Under the pieces are notes generated by a model, which was not told the origin of the DNA, did not search any database, and saw nothing but the letters and a program-made list of their open reading frames with translations. Below, piece after piece: positions 34,874 through 43,280 of a DNA stretch of 64,000 nucleotides. The translations under genes were made by a program, and so were the position numbers. Origin of the DNA: Agrypnia vestita (lineage: Eukaryota > Arthropoda > Insecta > Trichoptera > Phryganeidae); assembly GCA_016648135.1 (NCBI GenBank), contig JADDOH010001981.1, forward strand, positions 186,001 to 250,000, written 5' to 3'. Positions within the stretch are counted from its first letter, which is position 1. Each line of letters begins with the position of its first letter.

Positions 34874-35198
34874 GACCTCTTTCCGTATAAGAAAGACAAT
34901 CGAATTAGTACGTGTAAGCCGTGCGTACGAGGTATATTGTACCGTTGTGTTGGTATTTATACCCGTAAACACCAACACAACGAAACAGTGTGCCTCGCAC
35001 GCACGGCTTTGGCTCGCTTGTATCAAGTTGGAATAAGATAAAAGTTCGTTTAAAGCATAGATTTTTACGGAAACAGATCGTTTGGTTGGTGGAGAACGCA
35101 AAAGTCTATGCATTAAACCAACTTTTACTTTAATCTACTTGAAACAACCGGCCCTTACCCATACTAATTCGATTGTCTTTTTTAAATGGAAAAAAGTC
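34874..35198. mobile_element. TA-target MITE M1, copy with nested insert
   Basis: The ends GACCTCTTTCC and the reverse complement GGAAAAAAGTC are flanked by TA (34872-34873 and 35199-35200). The arms AAAGACAATCGAATTAGTA and TACTAATTCGATTGTCTTT match those at 22150-22323. An M2 MITE interrupts its right arm. Confidence 0.75.
35011..35154. mobile_element. TTA-target MITE M2, nested copy
   Basis: It is a 144-base palindrome with internal TTTAAAGCATAGATTTTTACG and AAAGTCTATGCATTAAA arms and a CTTGAAACAACCGGCCC right end followed by TTA. The left end is diverged. It sits inside the M1 MITE. M2 copies at 36250 and 47416 show TTA on both sides, which fits PIF/Harbinger mobilisation. Confidence 0.7.
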
Positions 35199-35325
35199 TA
35201 CCCACCGGTTCCTAAAGAATAAGTATGCAAAGTTTAAGTCAGATCGGTCAAACGGTATGGATTTGTAGAGAGAACAGACAGATAGATGAACAGACAGACA
35301 GACATTGATTTTTATAGGTATATAT

Positions 35326-36136
35326 TGTCATTTATCTCACTGTAATCAATTGTAAACAGAAATTATACAGAATTATATGGAATAATATTAGTCACAATAT
35401 ATTCGCCCTTCATTCATTAGTCACAATATAATAGTAGTCAAAATATTAGTCACAACCAAAATAAATATTGCATATTTAGTACGAAGTTAATTTTTCCAAT
35501 CCGGCTACTGCCCTGTCGACTCACTATCGCCTTCAGTAAGCTACGCCTCTGTATCTATTTCATGCATGGATAGAAATGATATTAAAACCAGTAGTAAAAT
35601 CATGATTGTCATCGAAAAATCTATTTCCAGATATTTATCACCTACGCACACCATTCTTGATTGTTTGGGTTGGCAGATATGTAATCTGTAATCGCTTTTT
35701 GCGTGCAGTATCGGCTGTAAATCACACAGATGGATTAATATAACTAAACCAATTCATTGACAATTACGTAAGTACTTCGCGTAGGACTTTTATTTCCAAA
35801 CTACAGTATGTTGGGTATAGGTAATAATGATACCAGATAACTTTAAATTGGTCTATTACCAAACTATGACCCGCAATGGATTACCTATTTTACTCAATAG
35901 AAGTACAATATGTACGTACAGCATATTTTTTTTAGAATGCTATCCTTTACCAAATGTTTGTGATCGTATTAGGTGTTCAGAGTTTGTTTATAGCTTAACG
36001 GAAGAGAGATTCAGATGTCTAGTCGAGCCATCATGTGAAGTGAACTATATCATTCGTTCGTTCAGTAAAATGAACTGTTCTAGAAGAATAGTTCGTTCAT
36101 AAACGACCCATGTCTACTTCACACAAGCATGATTTA
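35326..36136. other. Non-coding stretch with a possible hAT end
   Basis: No gene is recognised. Near 36040-36115 the inverted CATTCGTTCGTTCA...GTTCGTTCATAAACGACCCATG resembles the right end of hAT elements that start TAGACATGGGTCG on the minus strand, but no left end was found. Confidence 0.3.
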
Positions 36137-36249
36137 ATGCGAAGGGAAACTACATTTCAAAATGAAGACTACAACACGCACACGTTCACCCAAGTTCACC
36201 AGTATGAAGACTACAAAGTGTGTGCTACATTTGTAGTAGGTAGGTCTTA

Positions 36250-36394
36250 GGCCCGGTTATTTCAAGTTCGATCAAAGTAAGCGGTCGATTAAAGCATAGA
36301 TTTTTACGAAAACAGATCGTCTGATTGGTGGTAAACGTAAAAATCTATGCTTTAAAAGAACGCTTACTTTAATCCAGCTTGAAACAACCGGCCC
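36250..36394. mobile_element. TTA-target MITE M2, complete copy
   Basis: The ends GCCCGGTTATTTCAAG and CTTGAAACAACCGGCCC are flanked by TTA (36247-36249 and 36395-36397). The arms AAAGCATAGATTTTTACG and CGTAAAAATCTATGCTTT face each other around CAGATCGTCTGATTGGTGG. Confidence 0.8.
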
Positions 36395-36475
36395 TTAGAT
36401 TATATACTCTAAGAGGTAGGTACTGAAACATTACAAACTTCATCTACTTCAATAAACTACAAGTAGAGTAAATGT

Positions 36476-38275
36476 ACTTACTTACTTACTTACTTACCAT
36501 CACGCCGTTTCCCCGCGGGGGTAGGCAGAGAGGATAGAGCGCCATACTCTTCTGTCCTGACATACAACTTTCGCTTCGTCTACATTCATACATCTTCGCA
36601 TGCAAGCTCGACGGTTGTTCAGGCTTCTAACAGGACCATCTTCCAGTATCTGGTGAATCTGGTCATGCCACGTCTTCCGTGGTCGCCCTCTTTTTCTGGC
36701 GCCCTCAACACTTGCATCATATATCTTTCTTACCATTCTTTCCTCATTCATTCGCTCAACATGCCCAAACCACCTGAGCGACCCTATTTTTATTCTCTGT
36801 ATTATGCTACGATCAGCTTTACATTCATTCCTAATATCTTCATTCTTTACTCTATCATACATGGATTTACCACACATACGTCTAAGGGACCTCATCTCCA
36901 CTGCATTCAATCTACTTTCGTTCCTCTTCTGCCAGCTCCAGGCTTCACTTCCATACATTAGTGTCGGTACCAGAACTCCATTATGTACCGCCAGTTTTGC
37001 CTCGGTAGACATATTTCTATTAGAAATTATTGCATTCAAAGCACCGTTCACCCTATTCCCGGCAGTCACTCTCCTCTCTATATCTTTCTCAACATTCCCT
37101 CTTCTATCGAACATACTTCCCAAGTACACAAACTCATCTACTTGTTCCAAACATTCATTGCCTACTAGTATTTCACACGTTGTCTTACTTTCCTCCTTCT
37201 CGAATACCATTACTTTTGACTTCTTTACATTCATAATAAGGTCACTTTCCTTGCATACATCTTACATCCTGCTAACTAGACTTTGTAGGTCTTGTTCGCT
37301 ATTTGCCATTAATACCGCATCATCCGCGTACAGCAAACAGCATACAATCAAATCACTCATTTTCGCTCCTATATTCATACATTCCAGTTCTTTCACACAA
37401 TTATCCATATACAAGTTGAACAGCCATGGAGACATTACGCAACCCTGTTTGACACCTTTTGTTATATAAAACCACGGTGTGAATGATCCATTAATTCTTA
37501 CACACGCAGTACTCCCCTCGTAAAGGGATGCAACTGCGTATATAAGTTTACTGTTCACCTGGTAATCAGAGAGTACCTTCCATAACCATCCTCTTATAAC
37601 CCTGTCATAAGCCTTTTGCAGATCTACAAATGCACAGAAAAGTTTTTGGTTTTTCCCTCGACACTCGTAGAGAGAATATCTGATCCATGCATCCTCTTCC
37701 ACCCAAAAAGGCTCCTTGCACGTCCCATGCCTTTTCTTTCGTCATCGACCTTACTCTTTCTATCAAAATTCTTCCATAAAGTTTGCCAACCGAGCTTAAA
37801 AGGCTAATTGCCCTGTAGTTCCCGCATTCCAATCTCGACCTTTGTAGAGAGGCATAATAACTGCTCTCCTCCAATCCAGAGGGGTGTGGCTCTCCTTCAA
37901 ACATTTATTAAATAGAGTATGAAGCCACGAAATCACTGATGGGCCACCAGCCTTGATATATTCGGCAGCAACGTTATCATACCCCACAGCCTTACTATTC
38001 TTCATATGCTTTATTGCACACTTCATTTCTTCCATACTTATTTCGCTGACTTCATTTTCGTCATTCATACTTCTCTTCGTGAGAATATCGACGGATTCCT
38101 CTATTACAGCCTCCTCGCTCTCATAGGTTTCCTGGAAATAATTCATCCATCTATCTTTTATTCTATCTTCATCCATTAACATTTCTCCATTCGCTGACTT
38201 AATAGCTTTCATACTATTGCTTTCCGTCCCACATCGAGATTTTTTCACCTCCTTCCAGAAAAATTTGATGTTTTC
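36476..38275 (-). pseudogene. RTE-like non-LTR retrotransposon, 5'-truncated, with RT domain
   Basis: Minus-strand pieces give, in order, GDNVAAEYIK-like sequence (about 38248-37796), PLDWRRAVIMPLYKGR, GNYRAISLLSSVGKLYGRIL, GRGCMDQIFSLR, AFVDLQKAYDRV (RT motif A), GVKQGCVMSPWLFNLYMDN (motif B), YADDAVLMA (motif C) and YLGSMFDRRGNVEKDIERRV. The C-terminal GRPRKTWHDQIHQILEDGP and YPRGETA come last. The catalytic aspartates are present. The frame is broken by a shift near 37840, another near 37685 and an in-frame TAA at 37264-37262. The tail is (TAAG)n at 36476-36497. The 5' part with the endonuclease is missing. Confidence 0.85.
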
Positions 38276-38785
38276 CCCAAAATTAGTTCCCCCAAAAAGA
38301 GTAATTGTAATACTACAAAATTGTATCTACTACAATGACCTACAAGAAGAACTTCTTGAAAATTTTACTACAAAATTTTGAAATCCGGTGGGGGAGTGGG
38401 GTTGTTTTATTTTCCAGAAATTTCAACATTCTGTACAAAAATTTTCTAATTCTCCGTGAGGGGGGTTGTTTCGGTTTTCAAACTTTTCATCATTCGAACA
38501 AAAATATCGGCCAAAAATTTCACGTTAAAAAAGTCACACATCAACTTAAAATTTGAAATGTGTAATTAGTAGTGTGTATTTTAAAGTGTGCTGTTTGAAA
38601 TATGTATGTACTTTGAAATTTTAGGAGTGCGTAGTTTTTAGCACGTGTAGTTTTTAGCATGTGTAGTTTGTAGTGTGTGTAGTTTATAATATGTGCAGTT
38701 TGTGATTAGTAGTCCACTTACTTAAAAGCGTGTGAAATATGCACTTCAGTATAATGTAGGTAGTACTACGTTGTAGTACTAAGTA

Positions 38786-39405
38786 GACCTATTTTCATAT
38801 GAGAAAGACAATCTAATTTGTATGTGAAAGCCGTGCGTGGGTTATTCTCTTTTTGGTGGGTAAGGACAGTAACTACAACAAAAAAAATAGTTTTATTATA
38901 TATATTTTTTTTTTTTTATTTTTGGGAAACATAGAGTACAATTTTTTTTTATATATAATATCAAAAAAAATATTCGTTTGGTATGACCAGTGAAGTTTCC
39001 TCGAAGCTGGTAAACAAAATGAATAACAATAAAAAATAAAAAACAATGATAAAGAATATGTGATAAATAATAAATATTTCAAAGATTTAAATAATGATAA
39101 TTCATAAAATGGGAGGGATGGGAAGAGGGAGGGAATGGGATTCAATTAAAGAAGTATCAAATTTATTTCAATAATCATAAATGAGATTACGGAGTTTCAT
39201 TTTAAATAAAAGTAAATAGTCAATAAAAATGTCTAGATTATTTGTAGAATTTAACAGATTGTATTATGAATGACCCGCGTACGAGTAACGAGGCCCATTA
39301 TTTTGTAGTGTTGGTGTTTACATATGTAAACACCAAACAACGAAACAATGTGGTTGTACGCATGACGTACACATACTACTTAATTCGATTGTTTTTCATA
39401 AGCCG
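38786..39405. mobile_element. M1 MITE copy expanded by inserted sequence
   Basis: The left end GACCTATTTTCATATGAG then AAAGACAATCTAATTTGTATG follows a TA. The right part has GTTGGTGTTTACATATGTAAAC and CTTAATTCGATTGTTTTTCAT. About 440 bases of unrelated AT-rich sequence separate the halves. The expected right terminus is lost; instead a GC-rich fold-back starts at 39404. Confidence 0.55.
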
Positions 39406-39608
39406 GCTCTACACTACTAGCGAAGTCGGTCGAAGTGAAGCGAATACGATGGTGTAGAGGGATACTTCGTGCTACTTCGGCTCGCTTCGGCCGACTTCCG
39501 AAAGTTGTCGGTTTTTGCGCCGAGTCAAAGGAATCGAAGTGACCCGGAGTTCGTGCGAAGTACTATTCTATCGGGCAACTTAGTTTTATGACAATTGTAT
39601 CAAACATG
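39404..39608. repeat. GC-rich fold-back fragment
   Basis: AGCCGGCTCTACACTACTAG, GAAGTCGGTCGAAGTGAAGCG and CGCTTCGGCCGACTTC are partly inverted, giving an imperfect hairpin. It is probably a MITE piece; the ends are not defined. Confidence 0.35.
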
Positions 39609-39906
39609 TATAGTCCGTCCAACTTATCTGGAGAATAAAGGAGGGCGTCCCAATCGTTGTGGTACTGCCCATAGTCTAAAAATTATCTCATTTGTAGGAA
39701 ATTTTATGCAAATTCGTTTTTTCTTAAACAAGTTATTAAGAAAGGTATACGACACGATAAAAAACAAAAAATGTAAACTAACGTACAAATAAATTTATCA
39801 AAAAATACATTCGTAAAATACACAACGTCACAAAATGGCGTTTTTTCAAAATCAAAGAAAAATACAATTTTCAGGAAAAAAAAAACAAACAATAATAATT
39901 CTTTTA

Positions 39907-40080
39907 GGCCGGCGCCACACTTCCGCCGCGTTTCTTCCGTTGCGCCAAATCGGCAAAGCAAATAGATCGACCGATCATCCGCGTAGTGTGTTTAATAAGC
40001 GCATATTGTATGGAAAGAAATGTAGCGATGTTCCACGACAGAAGAGACGCGGCGGAAGATCCGCGCAGTGTGGCGCCGGT
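39907..40080. mobile_element. GGCCGGCGCC MITE (M3) nested in copy A
   Basis: The ends GGCCGGCGCCACACTTCCG and CAGTGTGGCGCCGG are inverted. The middle holds near-palindromic CGCGGCGGAAGATC and CGCCGCGTTTCTTCC. A larger relative with TTA-type flanks is at 52981-53698. Confidence 0.65.
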
Positions 40081-40157
40081 TTTATTCGGTGCCTCATACC
40101 TAATGATCATGACCACCATGTTTAACTCAGTAACACCTAAGGATATCAATCGGTTTA

Positions 40158-40302
40158 GGGCCGTTGTATCAAATTGGTTTATAGTAATCTTTCGTTCAAA
40201 GCATAGATATTTTGCATTTTCCACCGATCAAACAACTCGCTCTCGTAAAAATCTATGCTTTAAATGAACTATTGCTATAAAGTAAGTTGATGCAACCAGT
40301 CT
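40158..40302. mobile_element. M2-like MITE nested in copy A
   Basis: GGGCCGTTGTATCAAATTGG and GATGCAACCAGTC-type ends, and AAAGCATAGATATTTTGC facing GTAAAAATCTATGCTTTAAA, place it in a diverged M2 subfamily. Confidence 0.6.
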
Positions 40303-40445
40303 TTAATGTGCATAAATAAAAAAGTTTATTTTTGAAAAAAGATGTTTATACAAATGAACTCGTTAATGAATTATGTAATAAAAAGTATAAATAATAAAAA
40401 TTCTATGTAAAAAATTATCGAATAAAATATGTTCTAAAACTTTTC

Positions 40446-40786
40446 TCATCTTACGGCTTCTAATTCAATTTTTCCACTTATCCTTGTTCTTTTTTTTCCG
40501 GGTGTAGATATTTTAATGCCCATTTCCACGGCCACTTTACCTTCTTTAACTATTTTGTAAATTGCCGATTCAGAAATACCTGAAGAAATTGTATAATAGT
40601 AAAATAAAAAACTAAGTATGGGAAAATCATTATAACTGCATGGCAGCACTAACCTGAAGTGGCGGCAATAAGTCTATGAACAAAATCAAACGGTATATTT
40701 GGGGCTTTTAGACGTTGCTCTTCTTCAAAAAACGTGTGCATTTTCAAGATTATTTCCCGAACACCGCTTTTAATGGTTTTTGGCAT
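40446..40786 (-). CDS. Two-exon transposase-derived DNA-binding-domain protein, 88 aa
   Basis: Exon 1 (40786-40654) starts MPKTIKSGVREIIL and ends after ..RLIAATS. An intron (40653-40580) begins GTTAGT and ends TTTCTTCAG. Exon 2 (40579-40446) reads GISESAIYKIVKEGK, then STPGKKRTRISGKIELEAVR and stop. The join keeps the frame. The ISESAIYKIVKEG segment followed by TPGKKR resembles the helix-turn-helix N-terminus of an insect IS630/Tc1-group transposase family. The DDE catalytic domain is absent: the frame stops and MITE-filled sequence follows. The product, if made, could only bind DNA, perhaps the element's own ends. Copy B has a one-base deletion early in exon 1. The intron call is an inference from splice signals and frame. 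Confidence 0.55.
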
Positions 40787-41424
40787 GGTGACAATCTAAA
40801 ATTTTCTTAAAAAACTATCGAAACAGTCGTGAACCCCTCTGTAAACAAAGTCTGTCAAAGGTCTGTCAGCTGTAGATAATCCAATATGGCGTCGTTAGTT
40901 CCAAATTTGGCCATTCTTCAGATAAGTTAGACGGACTATATAAACGGTCTTGGTAGTGCTGGTATTTTAAAATATTATATTTTACAATATGGTGTTTTAT
41001 ACGATTATAAAATACAATATAGTATATTTAATACAACACACCCTGATTTTTACAAATAATGTTGCCAAATTCATGTCTCTTTTTCCTTTTAACAAAGGAT
41101 ATTATGTTTTATCAGAGACTCCCTCACAATGTTGAAAATTAAGAATATATCCGATACCGATATATCGGCGATATCGTGGGTTTTCCGATTTATCGGAATC
41201 GGCGATATATAGCAATATTGCACTATTCATTCATGTGTAAAGACGCCATCCTCGCGCTTAATTCGTTCATGTATAAACGCGGTACAATTTTTCTACTCGT
41301 ATTTCAACTGAAGAATGGATAATGATGGATGAGGTGGTGAACATTTTACGCTATTTCTTAGAGGTTATAATCAATCAGCAATACTACTGATGTATTATTC
41401 GACGGTATTCCGTTAGTTAACAGT

Positions 41425-41970
41425 CTCATGGCAGCTGATTTGATATTGGCTCTTAATAAAAGATTTGATTATTTGAAAAGTGACGAATCTTATTATTTAG
41501 GCACCGTGATAGATCCGCCTTATAAACTTTGAACATTTCATAAACGATCAACTATTAGTATGGCAAAAAGATGGCTTGGAGAGTTATTGAACTCACAAAC
41601 TATTGCTGAATCGACGACGCCACAATCAAGTACAAGTTCTGAGTCATCAATGACATGTGGGATAAGGAGCGTTTGTGAAAATATTATTAAAGAAGCTGAA
41701 GAAGATGAGGCTTTCTCTCTTTTGAGCACTGATTCTCTCAAAGAAGAACCAGAGAAATATTTGAGATCACCCAATATTCGATATAACAAGAGAAGTAGAT
41801 CCTCTCGTTTTCTGGCGCGGTGATGTTCTATATCCAAATTTGAAAGAAAGGCACAAAAATATTTCATTTTCCAAATGAGTTCTGTCACATCTGAAACGCA
41901 ATTCTCAACGGCAGATCTCGTCCAATATGAAATTGGCTTTCACCGAATATGATGTTGCATTTCCTGAATA
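41425..41970 (+). pseudogene. hAT transposase C-terminal region, decayed
   Basis: Reading across frames gives LNKRFDYLKSDESYYLGTVI then DPPYKL, matching the hAT 'LLDPR.K' segment. A stop, an acidic stretch with EAEEDEAF and EEPEKYL follow. In another frame come FWRGDVLYPNLKERHKN and then FSTADLVQYE-like and LAFTEYDVAFPE, the dimerisation domain that normally reads SERxFSxAG. At least two frame changes and one stop make it a pseudogene. Confidence 0.6.
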
Positions 41971-42028
41971 AAAAACTCCTGAAAAAAAAGTAAATGTGAA
42001 TTTTAATTATTAATATATATTTAATTTA

Positions 42029-42198
42029 AAAAAAAAATAGAGATGCGAAAACGGAATACGTGTCGTATCAATATTATTATTATTCTCAAATTAAGCCAAA
42101 AGCCTATGCTATGAAAATAGGACTAAAATGTTGGTGTCCAGGAATGGGGCTCGAACAACCGACCACCATATTACTAGGCAAGCATCTTGACCACAACA
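42029..42198 (-). repeat. tRNA-derived SINE, family S2, copy 2
   Basis: It matches 15397-15591 along its length (ATGCGAAAACGGAATACGTG, ATGAAAATAGGACTAA, GTTGGTGTCCAGGAATGGGG, ACTAGGCAAGCAT). The B box GGTTGTTCGAGCC is damaged. It lies inside the decayed hAT element. Confidence 0.65.
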
Positions 42199-42561
42199 GG
42201 AAGCTACTCATATAATAATCTGATCGTAATGTTAAATCACAATTTGTAGATTTTCGTTATAAAGTAATCGTTTTAAACGTTTTAAAATAAATATTATACA
42301 AGTAATTTCTTTTGTTTCTAATCTAAGCCCACAAAATTTTACACCTTTTGAAATCTTTACTATCCGCATCGGTATCGTCAATACTTTTTTATAAATAATA
42401 TCGGTATCGTATCGGCAGAAGTGCGTATCAATGCATTTCTATTGAAAATAGAGCTCAAATATAGTTATAAGACGTTTACAATGGCGTTCAAAAATTTCAA
42501 AACATACATAAATATTTTCTTCTTCAAAAACAGCAAAATAATTTGGTGGTGACTATAAATA

Positions 42562-42712
42562 TCATTAATAAAAATTAGCTTAGTTTTAACAAATTTGTAT
42601 TGAAAATATCAACATGTTGAGCTAAAGCCATCTTCATAGGTTTTGAAACATGTTAATATTTTTCAATACAAAAGTGGTGAAAACTAAATTTATATTTATT
42701 AATTATATACCT
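42562..42712. repeat. Palindromic element related to 44591-44796
   Basis: The arms TAATAAAAATTAGCTTAG and its diverged inverse face each other, with TTGTATTGAAAATAT and ATATTTTTCAATACAA inside. The centre has CATCTTCATAGGTTTTGAAAC then ATG, a decayed form of the hairpin-GAAAC module. Confidence 0.5.
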
Positions 42713-43280
42713 AAATGTGTTTAAAAAGTGTGCGGATAGATTGTAATGTTATATAAAAGCATATTAAAAGATATTAAGTATATTTATTGCACTAATGAGA
42801 AAGTAGTTTGTTGAAAAAAAAATTTTTGCCCGGTCAAGTATTTTTTCATATCTGTAATATGAAAAGATTTTTTTTTTTGTTTTTGTCCAATTTTTGGACG
42901 TCAGAGATAAAAAAATCTTGATGTTCCTGTCACATACACAGAATCCGTTGCTAGATTATAATCTTATATCTCACACGATATAATTATAAAGTTTATGCAT
43001 CGTAAATAATTTACAAGTTTTTTATTTACAAGTTACAAGAAAATCCCCGAGTGAAATCCCTTTCGAAAGTCTCGAATTAAAAAAAAACCTTTTTGCAATC
43101 AAGAGTTAATACTTTTCTAGCCGTTCGTTTTATCACCGAATCGGTTTGATATATTCTCTTTTCTATGGTTTGATGTTTGAAATTACGAATGAAATTTAAA
43201 GTGACAGTTCGTTAACTCGGAAGCTGGTTGGAGTTGTAAAGCTGTGTAATTTTATCAGAATCTTATAGTTGTTAACGAAG
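42713..43280. other. Upstream region of zwilch
   Basis: AT-rich, with no TATA box at a convincing place. The last 110 bases before the start codon (43170-43280) are less AT-rich and probably include the 5' untranslated leader. No other gene is recognised. Confidence 0.35.

Larger units (their letters stand above)
34735..35325 (+). repeat. RTE-derived element, copy 4, with nested MITEs
   Basis: Pieces at 34748-34871 and 35201-35325 rejoin to the unit structure of copies 2 and 3: CCGCTGAGTCCTAAA, GATCGGTCGAACGGTACAG, CACCGGTTCCTAAAGAATAAG, ACAGACAGACAGACATTG. They are split at a TA by the M1 MITE (34874-35198), which itself holds a second MITE (35011-35154). The result is three nested layers. 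Confidence 0.65.
36137..38785 (-). mobile_element. Second ACTACAA hAT-like element, split by a MITE and a LINE
   Basis: The left piece begins TGCGAAGGGAAACTACATTTC then AAAATGAAGACTACAACACG, the reverse complement of the right end of 8756-9349. The right piece (about 38276-38785) continues with TACTACAAAATTGTA, GAAACAACC-type sequence on the opposite strand, and TAGTGTGTGTAGTTTATAA. The right terminus is missing where an M1 MITE begins. Inserts: M2 at 36250-36394 and the LINE at 36476-38275. Confidence 0.6.
39611..40938 (-). mobile_element. Tc1-like composite element, copy A
   Basis: The ends TAGTCCGTCCAACTTATCTG and its reverse complement (one change) are flanked by TA (39609-39610 and 40939-40940). 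The 1328-base body holds a two-exon DNA-binding-domain frame (40446-40786), an M2-like MITE (40158-40302) and a GGCCGGCGCC MITE (39907-40080). Copy B at 60077-61402 is nearly identical in reverse orientation and carries the same two nested MITEs. Confidence 0.75.
41135..42440 (+). mobile_element. Decayed hAT element
   Basis: The ends hold related blocks: CCGATACCGATATATCGGCG (about 41152) on the left and GTATCGTATCGGCAGAA (about 42403) on the right. Between them lies a decayed hAT transposase C-terminus, and a SINE (42029-42198) is inserted. Exact termini and target duplication could not be fixed. Confidence 0.5.

Noticed and set aside
35827..36102. 91-codon open frame
   Set aside because: No recognised motif, no splice context, and its end overlaps a hAT-like terminal sequence.
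36653..37469. Long + strand frames (up to 221 codons)
   Set aside because: They are the antisense of the LINE reverse transcriptase coding region.
39835..40267. Several frames of about 90-106 codons on both strands
   Set aside because: They lie in inverted-repeat MITEs nested in the Tc1-like composite and read across MITE boundaries.
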